DNA of 47,894 nt from an uncultured Candidatus Hydrogenedens sp. GTDB lineage: Bacteria; Myxococcota; UBA4151. Location: NCBI GenBank assembly GCA_902574205.1, contig CACGMS010000006.1:1-47894 (forward strand), written 5' to 3'. The notes under the pieces were generated by a model, which made no database searches, was not told where the DNA came from, and was given only the letters and a program-made list of their open reading frames with translations. This document shows, piece by piece, positions 1-8,902 of the stretch; positions within the stretch are counted from its first letter, which is position 1, and each line of letters starts with the position of its first letter. The translations under genes and the position numbers were made by a program.

Positions 1-208
1 CAGACCCTGAGACGGTGACCGAGCCTTCGGTTGGCGTATCCAAGCCGCCGATGAGATTAAGCAGCGTCGTTTTCCCCGAACCCGACGGACCCATGACTGC
101 GGTAAACTCACCCTTCTCTAGAGTCAGGTTCAAACCGCGCAGCGCCTTCACCAGATGTTCGCCATCTTGATAATGTCTCGATGCGTTTTTGATCGTTACA
201 ATCGCCAT
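1..208 (-). CDS. ABC transporter ATP-binding protein, LolD/MacB type (partial)
   Basis: The N-terminal 69 residues of an ATPase are visible before the window edge cuts the gene. The Walker A motif GPSGSGKTT follows a LolD-like N-terminus with a KALRGLNL segment, and the downstream LNLIGGLDTP stretch is typical of LolD/MacB ATPases that drive FtsX-type permeases. ATG at 208 has a GGAG ribosome site 7 bases upstream. It lies 15 bases after the permease gene ending at 224, so it is the last visible member of a four-gene operon (LolA-like, two permeases, ATPase). The expected role is ATP hydrolysis at the inner membrane to power release of a lipoprotein or other envelope substrate. The signature motif and Walker B lie outside the window, so the exact subfamily is open. 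Confidence 0.88.
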   Translation of the reverse strand, partial: MAIVTIKNASRHYQDGEHLVKALRGLNLTLEKGEFTAVMGPSGSGKTTLLNLIGGLDTPTEGSVTVSGS

Positions 209-223
209 CTTCAACTCCAAAAA

Positions 224-1447
224 TCAGTGCGCTCGCAGCGAGTCGACAGCTTCGAGTCGCCCGGCGCGTATCGCCGGCCACAAGGCGGCGAGTGCTGCGA
301 AACACAGGTGCGCCACAGTCCAGGCGATCGTATGTGACCAGCTGTATATACCTTTGATGTGCGTATCGAGAGCCACACCGCCAACCGGTGTCGCATCTTG
401 CATCATCGAATAATCAAAGCCGTATTCGACCAAGGGAAACGATACGGCTAAACCCAAAATCAAGCCCACCAAAGCACCAAAGACGCCGAGCAGAAACCCC
501 TCAGCCAGCAACAGTTTGGTCAAGCCGCTCGGACGCATACCCAGGGCTTGCAGCATCCCCATCTCTCGTGTTCGCTGAAACAGGCTCATCAAGAGAACAT
601 TCAAAATACCGATGGTCGATAAAATCGCGAGAAAGCCGAGCGTGACGGCGTTGCTCGTTCGATCCAGCTTTCGTGTGTTGTAGAGCGCGGGTAGCGCCTC
701 TTCCCAGGGCAACACCTCAAAACCATCACCGCTCACTTGAGTAACCGAACCGAGCAAGCTCGCAGGCGCTTCGAAATCGGGGACTTGTACGGCGACCTGG
801 GTCGCCGGATCGGTGACGTCTGGGATCAAATTCTGGACCGCCGAGAGCGTCGCCAAAACAAAGAACGCATCCATCGCAGCCGAACCCACTTCAAAGACAC
901 CTGCGACTCGAAAGGGAAAGCCTTGAAGCTCGCCTTTACGGCTTGAGGTGACGACCACCTTATCGCCAATACTGACCTGCAGCCGTTTAGCCAGAGTGAC
1001 CCCGATGATCACTTCGCCATCTGAGTCCGCCCCAAGCCATTCGCCTTCTTTGAGTTTATCTGGGATTTGACTGATCGATTTTTCCGCTTCGGGTTCAACC
1101 CCGTTTAGCGCCACCGCGACCGAGTTGTTGGGTGAGGCGATCATCCCGCCGACAAAAATTCGGCGCAAAACCGTCGTGCCTGGGTTAGCGGATGCAATCG
1201 TCTTAGCCAAAGCGGCAGAATCAGGGATCAACAACTCAGGATCTTTGGACTTTTGGTAGCCCAAGGGCTGAACCACCACATGCCCAGCCGCGGCACGGAC
1301 CGTATCACGCACCACATTGACCCATGCCCCTTCTTGGAAATTCGTCGTGGCGATCAGGATCATCAAGCTTCCACCCACAGCGCCCGCAGCTAAAAAGCTC
1401 TGCATCGGGCGGCGGATCAGATTTCGAAAGGCGAGCCGAAAAATCAT
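224..1447 (-). CDS. FtsX-like ABC transporter permease (LolC/LolE type)
   Basis: A 407-residue inner-membrane permease. There is one transmembrane segment near the N-terminus (about residues 15-40), a large periplasmic MacB-like domain, and a C-terminal FtsX domain with three membrane segments (from about residue 270) beginning near TLGFLAILSTIGILNVLLM and carrying the typical REMGMLQALGM coupling motif. The ATG at 1447 has an AGGAG ribosome site 6 bases upstream that lies within the last codons of the preceding permease gene. This fits the Lol/MacB superfamily, where two such permeases pair with one LolD-type ATPase. The substrate cannot be read from sequence; the upstream LolA-like protein suggests lipoprotein or lipid traffic to the outer membrane. 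Confidence 0.92.
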   Translation of the reverse strand: MIFRLAFRNLIRRPMQSFLAAGAVGGSLMILIATTNFQEGAWVNVVRDTVRAAAGHVVVQPLGYQKSKDPELLIPDSAALAKTIASANPGTTVLRRIFVGGMIASPNNSVAVALNGVEPEAEKSISQIPDKLKEGEWLGADSDGEVIIGVTLAKRLQVSIGDKVVVTSSRKGELQGFPFRVAGVFEVGSAAMDAFFVLATLSAVQNLIPDVTDPATQVAVQVPDFEAPASLLGSVTQVSGDGFEVLPWEEALPALYNTRKLDRTSNAVTLGFLAILSTIGILNVLLMSLFQRTREMGMLQALGMRPSGLTKLLLAEGFLLGVFGALVGLILGLAVSFPLVEYGFDYSMMQDATPVGGVALDTHIKGIYSWSHTIAWTVAHLCFAALAALWPAIRAGRLEAVDSLRAH

Positions 1448-1450
1448 GAT

Positions 1451-2668
1451 CTACTCCTGAGCCAAAGCGACGACGGGATCGAGCCGGGCGGCGCGAGCAG
1501 CCGGCCAAAGCCCTCCAACTAGAGCGGTCAACATGACAGCGACTAAAGGCAACACCAGCGCACTTAGATCAAGCGATCCATAAACCACAGGATCGAGCAT
1601 CACACCGTTAAAGACGAAGCCTTTACCGTCCTCAACCTCAAGCGGAAAGCCCACGTAAACCATCGCTAAATGCGCAAACCATCCAAGGACTAAGCCAACG
1701 ACACATGAGACCAATCCAAGCAACCCGGACTCAAGTAGAATCATCTGCACAATCTTTGGCGGCTGTAAGCCGAGCGAGATCAATAAACCAAACTCTCGGG
1801 TGCGCTCATAGACGGACATCAACAAGGTGTTGATAATCATAAAGCCCGTCAGGAACATGATGATGCCGACCATAATCAAACTCGTCGCCGAGATCATGCC
1901 CTCCATCTGAACAAGGTCTGGCGAAATCTCTGACCACGAACGCACCGAGAGATCAGACCACTGACTTGCCAATTCCGTCTTGGTGTCCTGAATACGATCA
2001 AAATCACGAGTGACGATAACCACCTCGTGAACACCGCCATCGAGCACCAAAAGCTCTTGAGCTGTGGCAAGCGGCAAAACGGCGCCACTATCCATCGCCA
2101 CATTACCCGTCGAGTAAATGCCAACCACCGGATAGATCTGATTGGCGATGCTACCATCAAGCGCCGTTCCTACAACCAGCAACTTACCGCCCACTTTAAT
2201 GTTGGTCTTGTCCGCAAGCTCACGGCCAATCACCGCCTGATTTTCGGCGCTCAACCAGGCACCCTCTTCAATGCGCTGATCAAACTCAGTCATCTTGGCT
2301 TCTGCAACCGCATCGACGCCCATCAATTTACCCGGTGCTGCCTTATCGTCATCGCCCGCAAACATAGCGTAAGCCTGAACCCGGGGCGCGACTGTCTTAA
2401 CCTTCGCATTCTGGCCAAGGTCAGCGATGAGCGACTGAGCCTTAGGTACGACGTCATAAGGATTCTGCGTTTCAGGATAGTCTTTATGATTGACCTGAAT
2501 ATGACCAATGCTTCGATCGACCGTTGCGCCTCGCATCACCTTCATAAAGCCGCCCATATAAGACGCCATCCAGATGCAAAACGCGACCCCAAGTCCCATC
2601 GTCAAAGCGGTGAGAAAGGTCCTTCGTTTATTACGCCAAAGATTACGCCAAGCGATCTGCGCTAACAT
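1451..2668 (-). CDS. FtsX-like ABC transporter permease (second subunit)
   Basis: A 405-residue permease with the same plan as its downstream neighbour: one N-terminal membrane segment (about 20-40), a periplasmic domain, and a C-terminal FtsX domain with the coupling motif REFGLLISLGL. It is clearly diverged from the neighbour, as LolC and LolE are from each other, so the pair probably forms a heterodimer. Its ATG shares one base with the stop codon of the LolA-like gene (TGATG), which implies translational coupling. The C-terminus ends in a typical AARAARLDPVVAL periplasmic/cytoplasmic boundary sequence found in MacB-type permeases. Confidence 0.92.
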   Translation of the reverse strand: MLAQIAWRNLWRNKRRTFLTALTMGLGVAFCIWMASYMGGFMKVMRGATVDRSIGHIQVNHKDYPETQNPYDVVPKAQSLIADLGQNAKVKTVAPRVQAYAMFAGDDDKAAPGKLMGVDAVAEAKMTEFDQRIEEGAWLSAENQAVIGRELADKTNIKVGGKLLVVGTALDGSIANQIYPVVGIYSTGNVAMDSGAVLPLATAQELLVLDGGVHEVVIVTRDFDRIQDTKTELASQWSDLSVRSWSEISPDLVQMEGMISATSLIMVGIIMFLTGFMIINTLLMSVYERTREFGLLISLGLQPPKIVQMILLESGLLGLVSCVVGLVLGWFAHLAMVYVGFPLEVEDGKGFVFNGVMLDPVVYGSLDLSALVLPLVAVMLTALVGGLWPAARAARLDPVVALAQE

Positions 2669-3405
2669 CAGTCCCTCAAGGCTTGCAGGCTAAACACGCC
2701 GTCTTCTAGCTTCACACCAAGCTCGAGCTTTTCAATGACGATTTCTGTAAATTCGCCGGGCTTATCATGCGGCACAAAGCGTATGCGATGCGGCACCTTT
2801 TTTCCGCCAACCTCTTTGACCTTTGTATAGGTCATGGTGCGAACCTTAACCTTCTTTTCCGAATAAAAGACCTGTTCGATGGGAACTCCATCATCGGTCA
2901 TGGTCACGTCAACATAACCCCACACCACCGGCGTTTTGGGTTTGGGTGTACACCGGATGGTTTTTTGTCCCGTAACCGCAGCGCCGGGGGCTAAAGCATA
3001 GGTGTAATCGTCGCTCAAACGAGTGCCTTGAACCAAATCATCGTTGGTGATGTGACTGCCCATATAAGAGCCACTCATCATCGCGCTCGGCACACGCATC
3101 GTTCGATCCGTGTTCGGCAGATAGTTCCACAGTTTATCTTTCACCTTCAAAGTCGCCATGCCGCGATCTTTAGCCGGCTCTAAAAACCGACTCAGGCTGT
3201 ATTCGGTTCCTTTCGACCAACTCTCCATCTTCATGCTGCGCTCGTAGCGTTTGGTTTTGACGCGCATCATCATCACACTTCGGCTCGACTCACCGCGGTT
3301 GCTGTCATCAACTTTTTGCAACAAAGACTTTAGGCTCTGCTCATCAGTCGCCTGTGGAGCCCCAGGCGCCGCTAAGAGAACGAGCTGCAGACCGATAGAC
3401 ATCAT
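2668..3405 (-). CDS. LolA-like outer-membrane lipoprotein-sorting protein
   Basis: A 245-residue exported protein with a signal peptide (MMSIGLQLVLLAAPGAPQA). The body has the pattern of the LolA-like family (Pfam 'LolA_like', annotated as outer membrane lipoprotein-sorting protein): a segment around RFLEPAKDRGMATLK, then LWNYLPNTDRTMRVPSAMM and GSYMGSHITNDDLV. It is predicted to be a periplasmic half-barrel carrier of hydrophobic cargo. The frame can be opened further at a TTG (3420), but ATG 3405 is preferred because GGAG lies 9 bases upstream and the signal peptide begins there. It is first in the operon and overlaps the permease start by one base, so it is the likely carrier partner of the ABC complex. 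Confidence 0.85.
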   Translation of the reverse strand: MMSIGLQLVLLAAPGAPQATDEQSLKSLLQKVDDSNRGESSRSVMMMRVKTKRYERSMKMESWSKGTEYSLSRFLEPAKDRGMATLKVKDKLWNYLPNTDRTMRVPSAMMSGSYMGSHITNDDLVQGTRLSDDYTYALAPGAAVTGQKTIRCTPKPKTPVVWGYVDVTMTDDGVPIEQVFYSEKKVKVRTMTYTKVKEVGGKKVPHRIRFVPHDKPGEFTEIVIEKLELGVKLEDGVFSLQALRD

Positions 3406-3550
3406 CACATAGCACTCCAAAGGAACAGCTTAGCGCTTCGATTCGCAACAGCCATTGCAGGCCGAAGAAGATTCATCAAGGGCACCAACGCTCAAAATCG
3501 CTCGCGACACCAACGCACTCTCGCGAAGAGAAAAACAAACCGAAGCGCTC

Positions 3551-3760
3551 ATGAACGCATCAAAAGCGGCAGTTGTTCTCATCGGTTATCAAGACGACTA
3601 TTTTGGCGAAAATGGTATCCTTAAAGCCGTGATTGAAGAATCAGCGAACACGACCCAGGTGCTCAAAAAAACCCACGCTCTGCTTGAGCAACTGCGCGCT
3701 GATGGCCAGAGCACTCGCTAGCGCATCCCAATTCATCAAACTTCACCGCTTTACATGAGT
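3551..3760 (+). pseudogene. Isochorismatase-like cysteine hydrolase fragment
   Basis: From ATG 3551 the reading frame gives 56 residues resembling the start of isochorismatase-family hydrolases: AAVVLIGYQDDYF, then GILKAVIEES and a helix TTQVLKKTHALLEQL. It stops at TAG 3719. In the same frame after the stop, RIPIHQTSP weakly recalls the next conserved strand of the family (TPI.FTP), and then the similarity fades. A whole family member is about 180-200 residues, and the catalytic Lys and Cys are absent. No ribosome site is visible. I read it as a decayed remnant; the identification rests on a short stretch of remembered family sequence. Confidence 0.45.
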
Positions 3761-3761
3761 T

Positions 3762-4073
3762 ACCAGTGCGCCCAAATTTTGACCGACCGTCAACCTCAGT
3801 GCCCCGAAACTGTTGAGAAGATACACGCTAGATAGCCAAAGAACAAAGACCAACTCGAGCGGCGAGATTGGTCCAATGACAAGGCAAAGAATAGCGAGTT
3901 TCGTGTCTTTGGCTGGCTCGCACAACAACACCTGAGAGACGAAAGCAGCAAACAGCGCTTGCGCGGACGCGTTTTGCGCGCGAGGGGCGCTTCCAGAATT
4001 CGGAAGCTACTGCCTAATCAAAGCACATCAGGTTCATGCCCCGTGCGCATTTTCTAGGAAAGCGAGCAAAGCC
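3762..4073. other. Intergenic region without a supported gene
   Basis: Between the broken hydrolase fragment and iadA I see no reading frame with family similarity. The only notable element is the inverted repeat at 3989-4007. The stretch probably holds the promoter of the cyanophycin operon, but I could not pick convincing -35 and -10 boxes. Confidence 0.4.
3989..4007. promoter_or_regulatory. Inverted repeat upstream of iadA
   Basis: GCTTCC and GGAAGC form a 6-base inverted repeat around the central heptamer AGAATTC, 67 bases before the iadA start. Its place suggests a possible operator or a leader hairpin of the cyanophycin operon. No known regulator site is recognised. Confidence 0.25.
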
Positions 4074-5231
4074 GTGTTCACCATTCTACGTCAAGCTGAT
4101 GTCTACACACCCAAGCACCTAGGACTACGCGACGTCCTAATCGCCGGCGGCAAAGTTCTAGCAATTGAGCCAGAACTCCCGAAAATTCACGAGTCGATAA
4201 CGCACGAAGATATTGATCTCAACGGACAAAGGCTGCTTCCTGGTTTCGTTGATTGCCATGTTCATATTACAGGCGGTGGCGGCGAAGACGGCTTTGCATC
4301 ACGTGTTCCACCTCTTGCTCTAAGCAAACTTATTCAAGCAGGTGTGACCTCCTGTATCGGTGTCTTGGGCACTGACGGCAGCACGCGTACGATGCGCGAG
4401 TTAGTGGCCACCACACTCGGCTTACGCGAACAAGGTTTATCGGCATGGTGCTACACCGGTAGTTATCAATATCCGCCCATTACCCTGACCGGCTCGGTGC
4501 GTGACGATATTGTCTACGTGGATCCAATTGTTGGGGTTGGTGAATTTGCGATTAGTGATCACCGTTCTTCACAGCCGACACTCGACGAGTTCTTACGCGT
4601 CGTTTCTGATGGCTATGTGGCGGGAATGATCGCTGATAAATCTGGGCATACGCACCTACATTTGGGGGATGGTCGTCGCGGGCTCGATTTGGTTCGACGG
4701 GCGTTAGATGAAAGCGAGCTGCCTGCTCGTATCTTCCACCCCACTCACATCAATCGACAAAAGACCTTGTTTGCAGAAGCGCAAGAACTCAGCAAGCGAG
4801 GGGTGCCTATGGATGTCACAGCCTTTCCGGCTGATGAAGATAGCTACAGCGCCTGCGAATCAATCAGTCGCTGGATTGCAGACGGTTTCGACATCAACTT
4901 GCTCAGCTGCAGCAGCGACGGCGCTGGCTGCCTACCGGTCTTTGATGAAGATGGTCGACTGACCCACATGGACATCGGTCAACCCGTCACCCTAATCGAA
5001 ACACTCGGCGAATTGCTGACTTCGGGCTTACCTCTCGAGGACGTCTTGCCGGTCTTTACCAGTAATCCTGCACGCATCGCCGACTTGCGACAAAAAGGTC
5101 GCATTGAAGTCGGCTTAGACGCCGATGTATTGGTGCTTTCATCCGCTGCAAAAATTACTTCGGTGATGGCTAAGGGTGAATGGATGATGCGCCAAGAAAC
5201 ACTGACTCGTCGCGGTCATTTTGAAGGATAA
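4074..5231 (+). CDS. iadA: Isoaspartyl dipeptidase (beta-aspartyl peptidase)
   Basis: A 385-residue amidohydrolase-superfamily enzyme that cleaves isoaspartyl dipeptides. Visible active-site elements are the metal motif DCHVH (H62, H64), E71 in GGGGEDGF, Y131 in TGSYQYPP, R164 in AISDHRS, the HLH segment near HTHLHLGD, the PTHINR histidine and the aspartate in SCSSDGAG. The position equivalent to the carbamylated Lys162 of E. coli IadA appears to be Glu157. The start is GTG, with AGGAAAG about 11 bases upstream. It is first in the cyanophycin operon, 7 bases ahead of cphB. The natural substrate is therefore probably beta-Asp-Arg released by CphB, giving free Asp and Arg in the cytoplasm. Confidence 0.93.
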   Translation: MFTILRQADVYTPKHLGLRDVLIAGGKVLAIEPELPKIHESITHEDIDLNGQRLLPGFVDCHVHITGGGGEDGFASRVPPLALSKLIQAGVTSCIGVLGTDGSTRTMRELVATTLGLREQGLSAWCYTGSYQYPPITLTGSVRDDIVYVDPIVGVGEFAISDHRSSQPTLDEFLRVVSDGYVAGMIADKSGHTHLHLGDGRRGLDLVRRALDESELPARIFHPTHINRQKTLFAEAQELSKRGVPMDVTAFPADEDSYSACESISRWIADGFDINLLSCSSDGAGCLPVFDEDGRLTHMDIGQPVTLIETLGELLTSGLPLEDVLPVFTSNPARIADLRQKGRIEVGLDADVLVLSSAAKITSVMAKGEWMMRQETLTRRGHFEG

Positions 5232-5238
5232 ATAGAGT

Positions 5239-6066
5239 ATGAGCCCTGCACGTAGTGAACACGATGAAACTCGAGGCTGGATTGTTCCAGTCGGTGGCGC
5301 TGAAGAAAAAGTAGGACATCCGAAAATCCTGCAGCGCTTTGTTCGCCTCAGCGGAGAAGATGCGGCGCGTATTGCCATTATACCGACCGCATCGTCGCTT
5401 GATGAAACGGGTACTCAATACGAAGACCTGTTTCTCGAGCTCGGCGCAAACAAAGCGAAATCCTTACCCTACCGAGAACGCATCGATACCGAATCGCAAG
5501 ATTGGCTGAATACGCTTGATGAAGCGACCGGTGTCTTCTTTACCGGCGGCAACCAGTTGCGCTTATCAGCGACACTTGGGGGCACCTCAGTCGCCTCGTT
5601 GGTGCGACGTCTTAACGCACGCGGTGTGCCAGTTGGCGGAACCTCAGCCGGCGCTGCGATTTTGCCCGAACATATGATCGCTTATGGCGGAATCGGTGGT
5701 ACACCTACTGCGGGTATGGTGTCCTTAGCTCCAGGGCTTGGGCTCACCAACCGTTTCTTGATCGACCAACACTTTCGCGAACGCGATCGCTTAGGTCGCC
5801 TGCTCAGCGCGCTCAGCTACAACCCCTTTGCCGTCGGGCTTGGACTCGATGAGGACACCGCGGCGTTCATCTCGCCCGATAACGTGATCCACGCCGTAGG
5901 CTCGGGTGCCATTACCGTTGTCGACGTGTCACAACTGAGTCACTCCTCTGTCGCTGATGCACGCGAGGGAGACCCCCTGTGCATGACCGATGTGCGCGTG
6001 CACATCCTCCCGCACGGTGCCAGCTTTGACCTCAACACACTCAAGGCTTCGCCCCCTGAAGCCTAA
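5239..6066 (+). CDS. cphB: Cyanophycinase (peptidase S51)
   Basis: A 275-residue serine peptidase-like enzyme of family S51, close to the usual length for intracellular cyanophycinase. Diagnostic parts are the N-terminal IVPVGGAEEK, AIIPTASS, the FTGGNQ motif (101-106), the nucleophile Ser136 in GGTSAGAA, and DQHF with His178. It has no signal peptide, so it should act in the cytoplasm on cyanophycin granules, hydrolysing them to beta-Asp-Arg dipeptides. It sits between iadA, which would split those dipeptides, and cphA, which makes the polymer, so breakdown and synthesis are co-transcribed. Confidence 0.96.
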   Translation: MSPARSEHDETRGWIVPVGGAEEKVGHPKILQRFVRLSGEDAARIAIIPTASSLDETGTQYEDLFLELGANKAKSLPYRERIDTESQDWLNTLDEATGVFFTGGNQLRLSATLGGTSVASLVRRLNARGVPVGGTSAGAAILPEHMIAYGGIGGTPTAGMVSLAPGLGLTNRFLIDQHFRERDRLGRLLSALSYNPFAVGLGLDEDTAAFISPDNVIHAVGSGAITVVDVSQLSHSSVADAREGDPLCMTDVRVHILPHGASFDLNTLKASPPEA

Positions 6067-6101
6067 CCTCTTTATACCCTTAGCATTGTCTGGAGCTTGT
6101 T

Positions 6102-8900
6102 ATGGATATTATCGAACGTCGCGTCTTTAGAGGTCCCAATCAATACGCCCACTTCAAGGTGATTCGCCTCACCTTGGATCTCGGTCCGCTTGAAGATTAT
6201 CCAAGCGCTTCGATTCCAGGGTTTAATGATAAACTACTCGAATGGCTTCCGAGTCTCGACGAGCATGGCTGCTCCTATGGCGAACCAGGCGGCTTCATCC
6301 GTCGACTCAAAGAGGATGAAGGTACATGGATGGGTCATATCCTTGAGCATATGGCTATCGAGCTCCAAGCCCTAACCGGTGCCGATGTCACCTTTGGTAA
6401 AACGCGTGGCACGGGTCTTTCGGGTCAGTACCATGTGGTCTACTCCTATGAAGAAGAGCGTGTCGGGATTGCCGCAGCCGATCTCGCCATGGAAATGATT
6501 CACCATGCAATCCCAGAAGAACTGCGAGGACATGCCAAGGTTCGAGACGATTTCAACTTCGAAGAAGAGCTCAATGATCTAATCACCTATGCGCAGCGTC
6601 GACAGTTCGGTCCATCAACCGCATCACTGGTTCGAGCAGCCGAAGAACGAGATATTCCTTGGCTAAGGTTGAATGATTACTCCCTCGTGCAATTTGGTCA
6701 CGGTAAATACCAAAAGCGGATTCAAGCCACGGTCACCTCGGAAACTCGCCATATCGCCGTCGAAATCGCCTCGGACAAAGAAGAGACCAACGATCTACTC
6801 AGCGCGATTGGGGCGCCCGTACCCAAACAAAAACTTGTGCAATCGACGCGCCGGGCCATCCAAGCTGCCGAAGCGCTCGGTTATCCCGTCGTGATCAAAC
6901 CCTACAACGCCAACCATGGGCGAGGCGTTTCTTTGGATCTGACGACAAAAGAAGAGGTAGCAGCTGCTGTCGAGAAAGCCAAAGAGCATGGTCGAAGTGT
7001 TCTAGTTGAGCAGATGATCACGGGCTTCGATCATCGTATGCTCGTTGTCAACGGCGAGCTCATCGCAGTCTCTAAGCGCGTGCCTGGTCATGTTGTGGGA
7101 GATGGTAAGAAGACGATCACCGAGCTGGTTGATCAAGTGAATGAAGACCCTCGCCGTGGAGTCGGACACGAAAAGGTTCTGACACGAATCGAAATTGATT
7201 ACCAAGCAAAGCGCCTGCTCGAAGCCGCCGAATACACCGAGACTACCGTTCTCAATGAAGGCGAAGTCTTTTATCTTCGCTCGACGGGTAACCTCTCAAC
7301 CGGCGGAACGGCGATTGATCTGACCGATGTGGTCCATCCGGATAATCGAGAGATGGCACAACGGGCAGCACGAGCCATTGGCCTGGATGTCGCAGGCGTC
7401 GATTTTATTACGCCGGACATCACTCGCTCGTATCGAGAAATCGGTGGAGCGATTTGCGAAGTCAACGCAGCGCCCGGATTTCGAATGCACGTTGCACCGA
7501 CTGAAGGCACACCGCGCGACGTGGCGGGTCCGGTGATGGACATGCTCTTTCCACAAGACACACCGACTCGAATTCCGATCGCTGCGGTCACTGGTACTAA
7601 CGGAAAAACAACCACGGCGCGTATGCTCGCTCACATTCTTAAGATGTCCGGCTCGACGGTGGGATTAACCACCACCGATGGCGTCTATGTTGATGGACAA
7701 CGCACCGCCTCGGGTGACATGACCGGACCATACTCTGCTCAAATGGTCTTGCGTGACCCGAAAGTCGATACAGCCGTCCTGGAAACCGCGCGAGGCGGAC
7801 TGCTTCGCTCAGGCTTGGGTTATTCGAGTTGCGATGTCGGCTGCGTGCTCAATATAGCTAGCGACCATCTCGGTCTTAAGGGCATCGAGACCCTCGAACA
7901 GCTCGCAGAAATCAAGCGGATTATCGTGGAAGTGGCGAGAGATTGTGCGGTGCTCAATGCCGATGACATCAACTGCCTAAAAATGGCAGCGCATACCGAT
8001 GCAGAGCGAATCGCTTATTTCACGATGGATCCAACGAATCCGTTGGTCCGCCAGCACATCGAAGCAGGCGGTCTCGCTATCGTTCTTGAGCAAGGCATCA
8101 AGGGGCAAATGATTACCCTGTATGATGACGGCTTAGATCTTCATCTACTTTGGACACATCTCATTCCAGCGACCATGGAAGGCAAAGCCCTGCACAACGT
8201 TCAAAACGCTTTAGCTGCTGCATTGACTGCTTACGCAATGGGCACCAAGGTTGATAACATCCGCCAAGGGTTGCGAACCTTTGACACCTCATTCTTCCAG
8301 GTTCCTGGTCGGATGAACGTCTACGATGAACACCCGTTCAAAGTTATTTTAGACTATGGTCATAACCCCGCTGCGATTCAGGCGATGGTCAGCTTATGCA
8401 CTCGCCTCGATGTCGAAGGTCGTCGCATCTGCGTCGTCTCTGCACCGGGCGATCGACGCGACGAAGACATCCGCGATATTGCCCGACAAATCGCGCAAGG
8501 TAACTTTGATCAAATCATCGTGCGACGAGACGACTCTCGTCGCGGCAGAGCGGACAAAGAGGTCCCGCAAATTATCGAAGACGAGCTATTGGCTAACGGC
8601 GTTGACGCGTACTCAATCAAGATCATTATCGATGAGCAAGAAGCGGTCGATGAAGCCCTGCAGATGGCACAACGGGGTGATCTTGTGTTGATCTTTGGCG
8701 ACGCCACTACCCGCTGCTGGAAGCAGATTATCTCGTTCAAGCCTGACGATGGCGCTACCTCTCAAACCAACGGCAAAATCGATTCCAGTGTGAGCCTTGG
8801 CACCGAGTTTTCGTCACCGCAGCTTTTGGACCTTCCGTCGCTAGAAGGACTCATCATTGATGAGCGAGGAGCCCGCCTTGCTGCTGAGGAATCTGACTAG
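6102..8900 (+). CDS. cphA: Cyanophycin synthetase
   Basis: A 932-residue full-length CphA1-type enzyme that builds multi-L-arginyl-poly-L-aspartate with ATP. Domain order: an N domain (1 to about 220) with PGGFIRRL and THMGHI-like text (GTWMGHILEHMAIELQ); an ATP-grasp domain (about 225-480), with VIKPYNANHGRGV at 263-275 and CEVNAAPGFRMH at 452-463, which adds Asp to the backbone; and a Mur-ligase-like domain (about 490 to the end), with the P-loop GTNGKTTT at 498-505, ETARGGLLRSGL, PGRMNVY and LDYGHNPA, which adds Arg to the side chain. A GGAG ribosome site lies 8 bases before ATG 6102. All key motifs look intact. Confidence 0.97.
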   Translation: MDIIERRVFRGPNQYAHFKVIRLTLDLGPLEDYPSASIPGFNDKLLEWLPSLDEHGCSYGEPGGFIRRLKEDEGTWMGHILEHMAIELQALTGADVTFGKTRGTGLSGQYHVVYSYEEERVGIAAADLAMEMIHHAIPEELRGHAKVRDDFNFEEELNDLITYAQRRQFGPSTASLVRAAEERDIPWLRLNDYSLVQFGHGKYQKRIQATVTSETRHIAVEIASDKEETNDLLSAIGAPVPKQKLVQSTRRAIQAAEALGYPVVIKPYNANHGRGVSLDLTTKEEVAAAVEKAKEHGRSVLVEQMITGFDHRMLVVNGELIAVSKRVPGHVVGDGKKTITELVDQVNEDPRRGVGHEKVLTRIEIDYQAKRLLEAAEYTETTVLNEGEVFYLRSTGNLSTGGTAIDLTDVVHPDNREMAQRAARAIGLDVAGVDFITPDITRSYREIGGAICEVNAAPGFRMHVAPTEGTPRDVAGPVMDMLFPQDTPTRIPIAAVTGTNGKTTTARMLAHILKMSGSTVGLTTTDGVYVDGQRTASGDMTGPYSAQMVLRDPKVDTAVLETARGGLLRSGLGYSSCDVGCVLNIASDHLGLKGIETLEQLAEIKRIIVEVARDCAVLNADDINCLKMAAHTDAERIAYFTMDPTNPLVRQHIEAGGLAIVLEQGIKGQMITLYDDGLDLHLLWTHLIPATMEGKALHNVQNALAAALTAYAMGTKVDNIRQGLRTFDTSFFQVPGRMNVYDEHPFKVILDYGHNPAAIQAMVSLCTRLDVEGRRICVVSAPGDRRDEDIRDIARQIAQGNFDQIIVRRDDSRRGRADKEVPQIIEDELLANGVDAYSIKIIIDEQEAVDEALQMAQRGDLVLIFGDATTRCWKQIISFKPDDGATSQTNGKIDSSVSLGTEFSSPQLLDLPSLEGLIIDERGARLAAEESD

Positions 8901-8902
8901 TC

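Noticed and set aside
2027-2665. 212-codon frame on the plus strand inside the permease gene
   Set aside because: It is antisense to a clear FtsX permease and has no family likeness.
3743-3931. 62-codon hydrophobic frame on the minus strand
   Set aside because: Two possible membrane segments but no ribosome site, no homology I recognise and it overlaps the decayed hydrolase region.
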